DNA from: Aphelocoma coerulescens
Taxonomy: Eukaryota; Chordata; Aves; Passeriformes; Corvidae
Reading direction: 5' to 3'
NCBI RefSeq assembly: GCF_041296385.1
Contig: NC_091016.1
Coordinates: forward strand, 18,451,497-18,515,496
DNA: 64,000 bases
Part shown: piece by piece, positions 1 to 13,439 of the stretch
How positions within the stretch are numbered: the stretch's first letter is position 1
Layout: each line of letters starts with the position of its first letter
Notes under the pieces: generated by a model
Told to the model about the DNA's origin: nothing
The model's input: the letters and a program-made list of their open reading frames with translations, nothing else
The model's database searches: none
Position numbers and translations under genes: made by a program

Positions 1-724
1 TGTGTGTTTTTGGTCTCATTTCTGTGCATTGTTGTAACTACTCCAAAGGAGGATTTACCTTCCCTTTATTAAGAGGTCCTCTCTTACACTGATTGAGACT
101 TGGTTTACCTAGGTTTTTGTACTGTTTAAAGATTATTTTTTTAATTACAAATCTCAAAATAGCTATTTAGTGTTAAAGGAACTCTTTTGGAAATATCCAG
201 TCATAGTTTGTATCAAAATATTGGGGTGCAAACTTTAATCTGTTGTTGCATTACTTCTAGGAATAGTTATACACCCTCAAGTGAGTTCATTAAGAAAATC
301 ACAGTGCTTGATGTCAGTAAAAATATATATAGGAAACACTGAACCTTTATGTTTTGAAGATAATTTTATTTCTACTCTTTCGAGTCAGTTTTTCAATAGT
401 AGCCAAAGTTCTGTGATTTTTTTTTTTCTTTTTACTTGTGTCTGTTACTCAAACAAGCTCAGTTTTCTCTGACAGCTGATCAACATCAGTAGATGTAACA
501 TTATGTGAGATTTTGTGAATAATGCAATGTCCTTGAGAGACATAGAATTTAATTGCTGGAAATACTTTTTAGCTAAGGCTTGGAATTACACATTTCACAT
601 TTTGAATGTAGTGCTTTTTCCAATAGACCTGTTCAAGCTCATCTGCTTTGATATTTAACAAGGACATCACACAGGTGATCAGACTAATTTTTAAAAAGTG
701 TGTAAGGGTTTTTATGAGGGGGGG

Positions 725-747
725 GTGTGTGTGTGTGTGTGTGTGTC
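725..747. repeat. (TG)n microsatellite
   Basis: About eleven TG dinucleotides directly follow a run of G residues. It is a simple sequence repeat, likely length-polymorphic, with no other function visible. Confidence 0.9.
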
Positions 748-2666
748 TCAGTCTGGACAAGTGTAATTCTTGCTCTTTGTTTGTTTTCCATCCTAATTTC
801 TCACATTTGCCATGTTTGGACTTAACAGCTGCAGACAGAGTTAACTATTACTACAAGATATTTCCTTTGGAAATGTAAATCAGTAGAGCTTTGTTTGCTG
901 ATTTTTATGGTTTATGTGAGAGTTGCTTTTACTGTTTGCTTGTTTGTGTTTGTTCTTTTTAACTAAAACAGTTATGGGGCCAAATGGGACTAGAATCACT
1001 GGCAAACACGATTTTACTTTTTGCATTGCATGGTGTAGAGAGGATGTGAATTATTTGTATATACTGAAAGAAAAATCCTGCTTGGCTTATCAGGGTTGTA
1101 GCATATTGTTAGAAGCTATTTCTATGAAAGCAGAGCTGGTACTTGAAGGAAACTGGGAGGGGAACCTTCACAGCAGAAAACAAGCTTGCCAAAGACTGGC
1201 CTTCCACTGAGCAGTTCTGCAGAACTTACAAGAGTTGTAATTTAAAAGGTAACTGAGCAAGAGATTCTGGCAGTGCAACAGAATGTATTGTCCTGGTGAG
1301 TGATAGGAGTATCTCATGGATATACTGGAATGGTTATAATTTGTGTAAAAGTTCATATGTATTTACTACAAATATATATGTATGTTTGTGTGTGTATATA
1401 CACCCAGACACGCAAATTTTAAAATTACAGGGACTGATTTCTCATCTCTTTGGACATTTTCACCTGTGCATAAAGTGGAGTTTTGTTCGTGACGTTGACG
1501 TTGTGCAGCGTGGCCTAAGATGTGAAATGGAGAGGGCAGGATTTACTCTACTCATAATTGGTTACTCTGTGAGATACTGACTCAGTGACCTGGCATCTTG
1601 AGTGAGCAAAGCATTTGTCTGCCTAATGTGTTCATTCACTGGTATCCACTTGCTGCATGCTCTGAAGAAATCCTACTGTCCCACTGATGTGCATCCCTGA
1701 AACAGCACAGCTGCCAGGTACATGGGTGACACCTTTCTTGATGCTGGTGTCACCCAACATCTGAAGTCCTATAGGAGGTGCCATGTGTTGGCATTTTCCT
1801 GTGTGATCCCAGTCACACTCACCCCTCCTCTCCAGTCTGAAATGAGTGTTTCATTGCATCTGGTCTCAAATGTAGCTACATCAGTCCTTAAGATCTAAGA
1901 TTGAAGCTAAGTCCACGAACAAAAATGTAGTGGTGAGCCTGCCTAACACAACCCCCCACTGAAACCTTTGGTGGGAGGTCTGGGGTTGTTTTGTTTAAAT
2001 GTCTGCTGTGTGTCAAAGACTGGAGATGAGCTCTGCCCTGCGAGGATGCACAAGAAGTAGCACAGTCATAATGAAAGAAACAGGGTAGTTCTTGCAGAAG
2101 CACACAGATTTCATTTGATACCCATGGTCTCTTTCATAAAACCTGACTTCAGGCTCTTTGTTCTTGCCTTCATAGGTACTTCAGTTAATCCCACTGTGTT
2201 TGCTTTCCTCTGCCTTGTAACTCAAACTGGGTTTTGGTTTAAATTGAATATGTAGGTGTTCGGGTTTTTTTAATTGCTTCCCTCAGTCCCTGATCTCTGT
2301 TTCTGCATTAGAAATGCTCCTTGGCAGCCACGGGAGGGCAGAAGGTCTGTGTGGAGAAGTACCAGCCATTTTGAAGTACTCTGCTGTGTACCCTTTGTTT
2401 TTCAGAGAGGCTGAAGGCCCTGGAGTCTCTTTCGTGGCAGGAAAAAAACCAGGCAAGCACCCCACACCCCAGTACAGCTGCAGTTTTGGCCCAGCATGGG
2501 AGAGACTTTCAGTGAGAACAAGCTCACACTGTACCAGAATTGATTTAAAACCAGCTGTTTTCAGTGTGGTGCCATGTTCAGCACTGCAGCCCTGGGTGAG
2601 GTGCTGTTGTTACATTACACACTCCATTTTGTTTGGGTTCCCTCCCCCCCCCCCTTTTTTTTTTTT

Positions 2667-2764
2667 AATAAAGCATCCAGTCCTAGTTTGACTCCTCAGA
2701 GCCCCAAGCATAAGTCAGGGGCTCCTCCAGGCATTGGCTAAATTCAATTTATTACATAAATAAA
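2667..2764 (+). terminator. Pair of candidate poly(A) signals
   Basis: AATAAA occurs at 2667-2672 just after a C/T tract and again at 2759-2764. The sequence after the second copy is T-rich (around 2814-2840), as expected of a downstream element. No upstream coding exon is visible, so this is only a possible end for a gene lying left of the window. Confidence 0.3.
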
Positions 2765-2943
2765 GATTTCTTCTGAGCATCTTCAAGAAGAAAAGGAATA
2801 ATTACACTTACTGATTTGTTATTCTTCTTCTCACTTCCAGTCTCCTATCCCAGTAGGTCTTGCTAATCTGGGGGGAAAAAAGAGTACACAGCTGTCATTC
2901 CAGCTCTTGGCACTGGGAAATCTAGGGACAAGCTAGATAATGT

Positions 2944-3045
2944 TGGACAGGGCTTTGAGCAACATGGTCTAATGGAAGGTGTTCCCTGCCTGGAACTAGA
3001 TGGTTTTTAAGGTCCCCTCCAACCCAAACCATTCTATGATTCTCT
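2944..3045 (+). mobile_element. CR1 LINE 3' fragment
   Basis: This is the last ~100 bp of a CR1 element in forward orientation. It runs from the segment ending GACAGGGCTTTGAGCAAC to the terminal TTCTATGATTCT. It is a 5'-truncated, dead copy, as are nearly all avian CR1 insertions, and it has no reverse transcriptase. Confidence 0.85.
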
Positions 3046-3271
3046 GTGTCCTCAGGAGGACCAGGGGATATCTTAATTTTCTTGAACTCAGTTGTTTTAT
3101 AAGAAAGCAGCCTGGAGAGATGTGGTATCTTTGCCAGAAGTTGTCCTGCCACACTATTTGTATGCCCTCTAGCACACTCACTGAATTTATCCTTTGTCCC
3201 CCTGCCCTCAGTCAGATAAAGTGATGTGAGCTGTTCCCATTCTACAAGTGGGAAACAAAACAAGAGAGCAA

Positions 3272-3630
3272 ATCATAGAATCAGAATGGTTTGGGTGGGA
3301 AGGGACATTAAAATCATCTAGTTCCAACCCCCTCCTATGGGTAGGGACACCTTCCACTAGACCAAGTTGCTTTATCCAGCCTGCCCTTGGGTACTTCCAG
3401 GGCTAGGCATCCACAACTTCTCTGGGCAACCTGTGCCAGGTGCCTCAGCACCCTCACAGTAAAGAATTTTTTCCTAATACCGAATCTAAACTTACCCTCT
3501 TTCAGTCTGGAGCTGTTCCCCCTTCTCCTATCACTACATGCCCTCGTACAAAGTACCTCTCCCTCTTTTGGGCTCCCCTTGGGTACTGGAAAGCCACATG
3601 ACCATGCTGGGTTTAAGCTTGGATACATAA
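3272..3630 (-). mobile_element. CR1 LINE 3' fragment, reverse orientation
   Basis: Read on the minus strand this is ~350 bp of CR1 3' end. It shows the ATCATAGAATC terminus, the block around CCTTCCACTAGACCA, and the block around CACAGTAAAGAA. It faces the forward copy at 2944-3045 across about 226 bp, so the two form an imperfect inverted repeat. The open frames overlapping it are CR1 shadows. Confidence 0.92.
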
Positions 3631-6600
3631 GGAAGATCTATCCACAGAGAGTTAGATCAGGGCATCAAACACCATCACACATGTTACTATTATTTCTTTT
3701 CTACATATTCCTTTGCTGCAGGTTTGCTATTACCCATCTTTTGCCACTCTAAATGCAAGATGTTTGCCCTGAGCACTGAAGGAGTTAAGTAAATATGAAC
3801 TGTTGTCTTCTTTGTGCAACACATTTGACAGGTGCCCAAGAGCACAATTTGGGAGGTGTCAGTGCTCAGCACTATTTGTGACTCAGTATTAAAAAGATAT
3901 AAATAAAGAGAGACACTGAAGTGGAACTAGCTAAACTCCTTGATACAGAAACCAGAGACAGGTACAGGGCCAAGTAGTTGGAATGGAAGTTTTCCAAAAC
4001 TGGGAACTGTTCGAGCCCTATCAGATGCAGCCTGATGTAAGTGACAGCTCTCAAGGCCAGCTCGGGATTAGATCTGTGCAGAAATAAATGCCAGGAAGCC
4101 TGGCTGAACTTGCCTTGCAGAAGGGGGTGGAGTAGGAAAAGCATTAGGCCTATTTTCTCCTGGATCACTGGTTTCTATGATTTGAAGGAGACCTTGCTCA
4201 CCCTGGTATAAATATGAGTAACTCACCAGCTAACTTGCATTTAAGCAGACCAGGAACAATGTATAAAGTGAAAGTGTGGAAAACTGATCCAGCCTTTTTA
4301 ACTTATGCCATACCATCTTCAATCTCTGCAAAGCTTAATACAAGCATTTAAAATTTTCCCTGACTTCACGGAGCTGCATCTGTGTATGAAAGAATGTGAG
4401 CCTTCCTTGAAAACTGGTGTAAGACGAGCAAGATCCCTGGAGCTGAAGGTAGGTATTCAGGATTATTTTAAAAGCTGCCTATCCTGTGTACCAACAGATA
4501 GTTAGTAGCAATAAAATGCCAGTAGCATTAACAGAAGTGTTCTGAACAGGAATGTCATCCCTTCATCAAGCCAGAAAAGACATGCCCTCTCTTTAAGCCC
4601 TTACCAAATACAGCCTTTGTCTCATTCTGGGAAGTTCAGATTTGAGCTATTTTTGTTCCCCAGCTATTGTGCTAATACTCTTCCTGAGTGTTCTGTTGAA
4701 GTTTCAAAAGGCATGAAAGCTGTTTAACTTTCTCCTTTAATGTGGAAAAGAATTGCCCTAATTTCTGTCCTTGTGTGATTTGGGTGGGCAAGCAAGAATG
4801 AAATGGCAAATGCACCAAATGAGGACTTAAGCGGGATGGGGAAATGAGGGCATTTAGCATGTAAAGGGTTAAGGCACCTTCTCTGCTAACCGTGGTAGGT
4901 AACACTGCCATGAAGTAGGAGGGCTGCTGCAGAGCACAACAGTGAGAACACCGGTATTTCAGGAAAGGAGCCCCATTTCCAATGCTGGGAAAACAGACCA
5001 CCAGCTGAACTGAAGCCACAGTTGCTACAGTGCATGGAGTGGATGGTGCAGGGCGTAGTCACTGTCTGGGCTGCATCCTTAGATACTGTACCTGGTGGGA
5101 CTGCTGAAGGAAAGGATCATCTCTGTGCTCACACCCTGGGCTCCTCCAGGCTAGCAATCTCAGAAGTGTCCGAGAGTGGATGGGAAAGTGAACCTGCAGT
5201 GCTGGTTCTTAGCACTGCTGGGCCTGAAGGCAAACCCTTTTCCCTGCACACTAGCACAGAGCACATTGAAATTACTCTGCTGTGCTTCCACTGAGGCTTT
5301 CCAAGCACTTCTTTAGGCATCAGGAGCATGACAGAGCAGAAGAGTGCCATTAGCCCTATTTTACAGATAGGAGTTGAATAATTTGCTCAGGGTCAAATGA
5401 AGGGCTTAACCTGGATGTCTGGAGCGTCTCTCAATCAGTCACTCCTTCCAGAGGCTCGTTAATTGCTGGTGTCTCCCGCTTAGTTGCACTCTGGTACGTG
5501 TCAGTCAGGATGTTCTGCCACCAGTGGGTCTCTCTCTCTGTCCAGGTATGCAGACACAGATGTAGATAGCAGAGGTTAGATTATGCAGTCCCGCTCAAAT
5601 GGCCTCTGGAATTGGATTGATAGCCACAACAAAGCAGGAAAAGGGTCAGTCAGCATCCAAAGGTAGCAACAATCCTGCTTTCCCGTGCTGGTTTTGGCTT
5701 TTGGTTTTTGAAGCCACAACATCCCTGCAGACTGACTGCTAGAAGTAAATTGTCATGACTATCTGTGAATCATTGTCTGGCAAGTGGATGGAGGTTATGA
5801 GTTTGTCCATTTGCCACACAGGCACTCAGAAACACCCTGCAGCTTTCCATGTCTCTGCCCCACACCTTGCTGTGTTGGAGTAGCAAGGCAGGAGGCCAGG
5901 AAGCCAGAACAAGTACTGGGTTTCAGGGCAGTGAAAGAAAACACGGTGTCTTGGGGATGATTCCAGGCTAGGGCAAGGTGGCTCACTGCTCTCCAGCTCT
6001 GTGAGATGTGGCGATGCCGTGCCAAAAGCTGGGGCAATGGCTGAGTTTGGCAGCACGCTTTGCCATTAACCAGCAGAACTATGATGACTAGTGTTAATTC
6101 TTAGTTCCAGTAAAGGGTTCAGAAATAGCCCTGTTTCCCCCATGTTCTCTGGCTCCAGCCTGCCTTCCTGCTTAGAACAACTCTGCCCAAACTGTTGAGA
6201 TAACCCTTCTGTCCTTGGCAAAAGGCTTTTCAGAGCGGCTAAATGCAGGCAAAGGACTTGTTTCTGTTTGCCTAGCTTAAAATTAATTTGCCATGTTTGC
6301 CCAGGGGGTGAATTGCTTTGCCAGTTAACATCTGTAAAGTGAATCCTGGCTGGAAGCTACAAAGAACTGAGCCTTTCCACTTGTCCATGCAGGATCGATT
6401 GAGGTACATGTAAACAATCAGGTGCCAAGGTGAGAGAACAAAACACCAAACTATGCAAGCCAATGCAATTTACAATGAGCAGAAACAACTGATCTGTCTA
6501 GCCCAGACAAAGAAGAATTACAGACTGGGTAATGTTTAACTGAGTCCAACAGAAAAACAGAAATGCCATATTCTTGAGGCACACAGCTGCTAGTCAGGCT

Positions 6601-8004
6601 GCTATACTCTTTATCTCGTTCAAAATGGCTTTGCTCAACACTCATAAAAAGCACTGTTGTGCAACACAATTTGAACTGGCAAGTACAATATTGTGAATGT
6701 TTTACTATATCAATTGCTAAGGTGGCAGGGGCAACAGCGCCTGTCCTTGCCCTGCACTGTCCCACACACTACCCAAAGACAAGGACTGGTATCCTCTTCT
6801 TGCATTTAGTGCTTGTATCTGCAGCCTCTTCACCTGGCACTGTCCTTCTCTTAACGTACTCCACCCCCACGGACTCGTCTCCAATTCCCAAAGCACCCAG
6901 TACCCACTTGGCACCCACGTGGTGAAGTTTGGAGCACAGCTGGGTGTCACGAGGCACAGCCATGCCTGGCGTGGTGGTGTTTTTATGGTGTTTTCATGGC
7001 ACAGCCCTTTCTGGCAGTCTCCTGTCACTGAGGAACATGATGTGGCTTAGGCTTGTTGTGGCTTGTCACTACCTCACCCTGACAGCAGCACCTAGTTTTG
7101 TTTTATTTCACCAGCTAAAGAGAGAAAAAGAATCCATGTACCTATATGCAAATTTCCAGTTGTGAGAACACAATTGCAACCCTTCTTCTTCCCTGGTTGG
7201 AGAGAAAATCATGTTATCCAGCATGCTGAGCATGTGTGTGAGGGTGGAGGAGAGGAGCAAACCCCAGTGAATGACAATGAGGCTGTGATCTGCCTCACAT
7301 CCCAGAGAAGAGAAATCCAGGAGCATACTGTTTAAAATGCCTGAAAAGTAGAATTGTTACCTTTTACAGATAACTCTAGCATTGTTGGGCCTATACCAAC
7401 CTCCTGTTAAGAGTTCAGTCTTGTACAGTCAATGCCCTGGAGCTGTACAGTATGAACCACAAAAACCCTGTCCAGAGCCACTGCAGCCTGTTTGGGATAG
7501 GTAAATAGCAGGAGACAAGAAATGATTGGGTCCTAAGCTTTGCTACAAATGCTACCAAAAGGGCCTCTCAGGCTCTTCCCTGTGGACCCATGGAGATAAT
7601 AAATCACCTCAGTGGTCTGACACCCTTCATCCTTCCTTCCCCAAAGCAGCCCCTTTCTGGGTGATATGGAAAGGAGGGAGGTGTGAGCAGGGGCACAGAG
7701 AGGCAAGGAGAAACGTAGGGGGCAAAGGGGAGGTTTTTGTGTCTTCTTCACCCTCCCTTTTTTTCAATCAGGGGACAAGACAGCCCTTGAGCAGTCCCCT
7801 CTCCTCCACAGAACCTGACAGCCACCTCTGTTCACCTCCTCCCAGCCAGGGGTCTTGGGAGCCTCCAGCAGTCCCACTGGCATTCCCTGCCCTCTCCAGC
7901 TGTGCAGAGCAAGGCTGCTCCAGAAGGAAAATAGGGGCATGGGAATAATGAAATTTCTCTGTGGTGACCAGTGACATGATCTGAGGGAATGGCATAAAGT
8001 CATG
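3631..8004. other. Intergenic DNA, nothing recognised
   Basis: I see no exon with plausible splice sites and a known protein match, no structured RNA and no recognisable repeat. The longest open frames are about 100-140 codons and read as low-information translations. Confidence 0.5.
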
Positions 8005-8241
8005 CTAGGGGGGGTTTAGATTAGATACTAGGAAAAAGTTCTTCAGCCAGAGGGTTGTTGGGGACTGGAACAGGCTCCCCAGGGCAGTGGTCACAGCATC
8101 AAGCCTCACAGAATCCAAGAGGTGTTTCTCAATGCTCTCAGGCACATGGTGTGACTCTTGGGGTGTCCTGTGCAGAAGCCCAGAAGTTGGACTCAATGAT
8201 CCTTGTGGGTCCCTTCCAACTCAGCATATTCTGTGATTCTA
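8005..8241 (+). mobile_element. CR1 LINE 3' fragment
   Basis: This is a forward CR1 fragment. It has the segment around AGATTAGATACTAGGAAAAAG, the GGACTGGAACAGGCTCCCCA block and the terminal GGGTCCCTTCCAACTCAGCA followed by ATTCTGTGATTCT. It is diverged and 5'-truncated. Its 3' block differs from the copies at 2944 and 10451, which suggests another CR1 subfamily. Confidence 0.9.
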
Positions 8242-10450
8242 GGAAACATCTATCCTGCTCCCTGCACTGCATCTTCCTCTTGGACAGAAAACATTCATCT
8301 TGAGAACTGCCACACCACCTCCTTCTGACAGCACTAAATCATCTTAAAAATAAAGTGCTAACTGAAATGGCACCTTGTCTCTGTCCCCTTGCAGTGAGTG
8401 GAGAAAGAAAAAGGAAGGACAAGTGCAATGAATGCCAGAATGCTTTGGGATGAAAATACACAGTTCAGAAACCAGAGCAGTACTAAGCCTAACAAAAATA
8501 GCTCATCATTTGGATCCTATGATGATATTGGATGTGCATCTACCACTGACTGAGTCAGAGAGATCCCATTTCTCCCTGAGAGCTCTTGCTCTCATTCTTG
8601 GCCATAAAGCCATATAAATGACATATGGTACATACAGCGTCACCTGCCAAAGTTTTGAAATACCTACAAGCTAAGTACTACAGCCAAGCCACCTGTCCAG
8701 TGACTTCCACTTGAGTTGTTCCACTTCATCATCCCTATATTATTATGTTGATGTGATGTGAACGCCATAAATCTACGTAGTCAGAGAAGACATTCCATCT
8801 GCCCTGAAAAAATTACCCTCTAGAGAGGATGAGTGAACACAAGGCAAAACCCCCCAAGAGGAAGCTCATCCGAGCCTCAGAAGTTGCTTGGAGAAGGACT
8901 GAGGGAAACAATTCCAGAGCAGCTTTTGCTTTGTGGTTAGCTGTCTGAACATGAGAGAAGGATGGTGATGTATATTAGAGGTTCCTAGAATCATTAAGGT
9001 TGGAAAAGACCTCCAAGTTCATCGAGTTCAACCATACATATTGTGGTTGGAGAAACAGCTTGGGCCTGTCCTATGCAAGAGAATTTCTGAGTGTTCTCTG
9101 GACAGCCTGGATACATGTCAACCTAATTACATGACCAATCACCGCTTAATTGAGGCTCCATTAACTTTTTTTCTGCAGGTCAGTAGTCTGCCTACTAATT
9201 TTCTGTTGCAATGGAGCCCTTCTTACTGCAGGGCCCAAAGATCCTTCCAGGCTCTGGTTCTCTTTTCCTGTTTGTAGAAGTTTAGCCCTTCTGGCTCATT
9301 CCTCTCCGTGTTCCTCTCTGGGAAGGTATCCCACTTTGTACAAGGCTTTGAGGAAGTCAGCTTTCACCAAGTGCTTCAGTCAGCATCAGCACTGGCAGAG
9401 GTTTATTTAGGTGTTCCCTGCATCCAGTAAATGGTGAGCTGATCGCTGGTGAGCAAACAGACTCCTCTCAGAACTAAGAGTGAACAGGAGGAGGAAGGCA
9501 ATCCCAGCCAAAGGCTGACAAGAGACCCTGCTGGAAGTCAAAGCCAGAGAGCCTTGGCCTCGCCCTTCCCAGTGCCCTTCTTGCTGCTGCTACCCCAGGC
9601 CGGCAGCAGAGCTGTTTATGCACCCCACGAAATTGCACCATTAAGCCCTACATTGCCTAAATATCAACAAGCAGCATGAGGTGAGGATAGGATGGCACAG
9701 CTAAAGCATCTGCTGTGGAGTCAGGACTTCCAGCTGCTACATCAAGCCTTCCCACAGACCTGAAAAATTAGGATATTTTGAGAATTCAATAATCTTGAAC
9801 AAACCATTTTAACATTAGTAGGGAGAAGCCTCTGGAGGAGTGTGACTCCCACACTAGTTAACTTGTAACTATTAGTTACAATTTAAATTTATTATAATTT
9901 TCACTGTATTTATATATGAGGATAGATAATAGTAGTATTTATAGCTTTACAATAATATTACTACAATCAAATTGATCATGCTTTTATTATAACTTACTAA
10001 AAGACTGATTTATACACTCCTCATAGTTGTAAGTTTCTTGCTAGAAACACTCACAGAAATGTTTCTAGATAAGGCAGTGAGTATGTTGAAATTTGACTGA
10101 ATAGAACACTACTGAACAAGCTGTAAGAAGTAAATTACACCTGTATTGCCAAAAATGTGTTTTAGCTGATTTATTCTTAATGTTCACTTCTTGTTCTGAT
10201 AGCTAATCAAGAGACTCCTCAAAGTCTAGGAACTTGCTTTTTCACAGGACTGCTTTGGCTTGCTTTGAAAATTCAGCTCTGTAGTGCACATACCTCCAAA
10301 AGGGTGCAGGTATATGACACAAAAATTACATGAGATGTAGACACTGATGCAAAACCTACTCATCTGCAACAACCTCATTCTGCTGTCACATCACACTGGA
10401 GGCAATAAAGCATTGATGGATGCCAATGTTTAGGTATTTACAAAGAAGTT
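8242..10450. other. Intergenic DNA with a short CR1 remnant and an AT-rich block
   Basis: Apart from the CR1 remnant at 8986-9040 there is a strongly AT-rich block at about 9870-10020. I recognise no exon or RNA gene. Confidence 0.5.
8986..9040 (-). mobile_element. Short CR1 LINE remnant
   Basis: The AGAATCATTAAGGTTGGAAA segment and the following CCTCCAAGTTCATCGAGTTC segment are the reverse complement of a CR1 3' end. The match fades after about 55 bp. Confidence 0.7.
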
Positions 10451-10760
10451 TCATAGAATCATAGAACAGTTTGGGTTGGAAGGGACCTTATAGTTCGTCT
10501 ACTTCCAACCCCCTGCCATGGGCAGGGACACCTTCCACTAGACCAGGCTGCTCAGAGCCCCACCCAACCTGGCCTTGAACACTTCCAGGGATGGGGCAGC
10601 CACAGCTTCTCTGGGCAGCCTGTGCCAGTGCCTCACCACCCTCACAGTAAAGAATTTCTTCTCAATATCTATGCTAAACCTGCTCTCTTTTAGTCTGAAT
10701 CCATTTCCCCTTGTCTTGTCCCTACAGGCCCTTGTAAAAAGGGCTTCTCTACAGGGACTA
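10451..10760 (-). mobile_element. CR1 LINE 3' fragment, reverse orientation
   Basis: Reverse-oriented CR1 3' end starting at TCATAGAATCATAGAACAG. It continues through the GGGTTGGAAGGGACCTTATA, CCTTCCACTAGACCAGGCTG and CCTCACCACCCTCACAGTAA blocks. It is one of the best-preserved copies in the window and carries no intact open frame. Confidence 0.93.
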
Positions 10761-13439
10761 GATTTCTTCCCTCTACCCTGCTTGGAAGGGCTTTATGTGT
10801 TAATGTTTGCATAGCACATTTAGCAGATCAGTTCCCACACAAACCCTGCACAGATTCAGTGCCTGGATGAAGCAGGCATCACTTTCACCTACACTGCTTT
10901 GGTGGAGGGCACAAAACCAGAATGGGGAAGCCTGGGCTCATCCCCACAGGATTCCTGTCCACATCTCCTGCCTCTAAACAAGGCACAGTTTGCACAAGGC
11001 CAGACTGTGTATTTGTCTGGGATTTGGATGGGACTGGAGGAGTGCTCCATGCTCATATCCTCTTGCTGAACTTTTCCATTAAATAGTAAGAATATGAGTA
11101 AGGCTGGAGAGAGAAGGCAAGAGCATGCATAATGATTAGGGTCCCAGTGTGAGGGTGGGGTGCTCTAAGTCTTCACAAGCAGAGAGGGAACCTGAACTGG
11201 GATGCCCCAAAGCCCACAGGAACAGCCAACAATGAGGCTGTTACCTAAACCACCGACACATGTCCTGAAGAAAAGGATGACTCCCTGGTCTATTTTTCAA
11301 GTATAACACTCTGCCCCTTCTTTTTTTCAGGACTGAAGGCTGTAAATCTCCTAATTGGTAGCGCTAAAGCAATCCTAAATACTGACATAATTTTTTCTCT
11401 ATTACCATTTTTCTTCAGTTTACAGGGAGATCTGCAATGGAACAGCTCTCCCAGTGCTTCACGTACATCATGTTCAACTTTTTATTCAGGATTGGGGACA
11501 AAGTAGGCAACCATTCCCACAAAAATTAGCCTCTGGATTCTGGATTGAATCCTGGGTGTCCTGTCCCTATTCCCCCTAAGAACTAAAAAGTAATAAAGAG
11601 GGACATACACTATTTTTCCCAGCAGCTTCAGTCCAGCTTTCGATCCTACCTCTTTGCACTCCAGATTGGGTGGGAATACAGGCACTTCTCTCTTCTTTAA
11701 GTACAGAAAGAGCTAGCCCAGGGCTCAAGTTCAATGGGTCTTTAAAGGCTGAAGAAAGCCTGGCAAGAGGAGGTGTGATGCAAATTGAACAGCAGTGGCA
11801 GAAATATCCAATGGTTTACCACGTGTGAATAAAGGGAACCAGCCAGGCCTGTCTTTGAGAGATGGGGAGAGCTTCATCCTGTGCTTGTTCTGCCTCCATC
11901 TCCAACTATGACATCCTGCTCATGCAGCAACCCTCCAGTTCTCTGTGCTCAGCACAGTGAGTAAGACACGTTTCACAATTAAAGCTGAGCTGATGCAAGC
12001 AAAGTGACGTTACACAGAAACTGAGCACTGACATCCAAATTCAGTGCAGGAATAGATAAAAATGTCATTAGAAAAGACACCTGAAACTTATCTCTTTGTA
12101 GATGAGGGCATATATGATCTTTCCTTTATTAAAAATAGGATGAAATTAACGACAGTTAACAATTAATTTGTGTGAATTTCCATGGGTGTGAGTATTGAAA
12201 TTAAGAAAACTAGGCATTTTTTTTGACAAAACTTTTCAAGGCTGGTATCTTATTGCAGTCATGTTTTTGCTTCATCTACACTTTGAGTCTCCATCCCCTT
12301 ATCCAACATCAAAGCGTCATGCTTGCCCTTTTCATTTCAGATATATTGTGCCTATACACAGCCCGTGTGTTGAGCATTTAATTCAATAATGTGCCTTCCC
12401 CAGGGAACTGTTTCTTTTTTCACCTTTCAAATTCAAATCCAGCCTTTCCAGTCCTGAGCTGGCTTCTAATTCGATAATGTTTGAGTGATGAGTTTTGCTA
12501 AATTCATTTGTAGTTGTCTGTTCAGTGCCTTGCAGAGACCTCCTCATGGCTTACCTGGGAAGCTGAGAGGGGCTTGGGTGAGATACAAATATTTTTGGTT
12601 TTTTTTTAAAAACATGAAGGAATATGTGTAATACTTGAACAATATTTTGTCTGATCATAAATACCAGCCAAACAGTCTTTCATCTGAGCAGCTGGAGATA
12701 ATAATTGTCTCCCTCCACAGAGGAGGGCAACTTTGGCACTAGCAGGTTGGCAGTAATATTCACGGGTTTTGTAGAGTTAAACCCCTCTGGACGCTTACAG
12801 CAGACCATTTCTCCATTTTCCTTCTTCACAAATCCACAGCATCCGCAGCTCCTACTGACTTAGATACAGGTCCTTTTTGGTGTGGATTTAAGTGCTCAAT
12901 TCAAGTTACTAGTTAGCTGAAAAGGTTGGCTAAAGCAAGCAATTGACAATGGTGAAATTAAAGCTCGGGGCTGTTTGTTGGTCACTCCTGCCAAGTTACG
13001 CTACAACTAGAGAAGAATTATGAATCCTGTTTGGTTTAGGAAGGAATGAATGATTCAATCTCCAAACCTCATCCAAATGTACTCCTGCACTGATGCAGCC
13101 ATGTGGCAAATGCACCATAAAGACTATATTGTTATTTTTCAGACGGGAAAGTTGCTGACAGAAGCGGGCGCTTTCCAGAGCATCCAGACAAGCACAGAGC
13201 TGGCTGTTGCTGTGAGCCCCTTGCAGCCTCTGTGAGACGCCACATCCCTGGGATCGACCTGAAGGGAACAACGCACTCGATCTGTTTCCAACGTGTATAC
13301 GAGCATTTCCCAACAACATGAATAATTCCCAATGCCTACGTGAGCCGTTTTGTGACGATGCTTTGAAAAGACACACAGGCAGCCACAAAGGTTTCTCGGA
13401 CACGGAGCGCCTCGAATTGGGAGTTGGTCCCTTCACCTG
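10761..13439. other. Intergenic DNA upstream of the CpG island
   Basis: I recognise no exon, repeat or RNA gene. Proximity to the promoter makes regulatory elements possible, but none can be named from the sequence alone. Confidence 0.45.

Larger units (their letters stand above)
1..2943. other. Intergenic or possible 3' UTR of an upstream gene; no exon recognised
   Basis: The stretch is moderately T-rich and all open frames are short and lack family signatures. Two forward AATAAA hexamers lie near its end (2667-2672 and 2759-2764), so part of it could be the 3' UTR of a gene to the left. In mammals PSEN2 sits upstream of COQ8A, but I found no presenilin coding sequence. A TG microsatellite lies at 725-747. 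Confidence 0.35.

Noticed and set aside
3335..3752. Open frames on both strands near 3.3-3.75 kb, and similar ones at 10575-10814, 31453-31790 and 59519-59704
   Set aside because: All are translations of CR1 3' untranslated sequence, not of its reverse transcriptase or of a host gene.
7526..7948. A 140-codon plus-strand open frame
   Set aside because: Low-information S/P/G-rich translation with no domain and no splice context; length is within chance for this base composition.
1..13439. PSEN2 exons, expected upstream by mammalian synteny
   Set aside because: No presenilin motif was recognised in any frame; the gene, if adjacent, lies left of the window.
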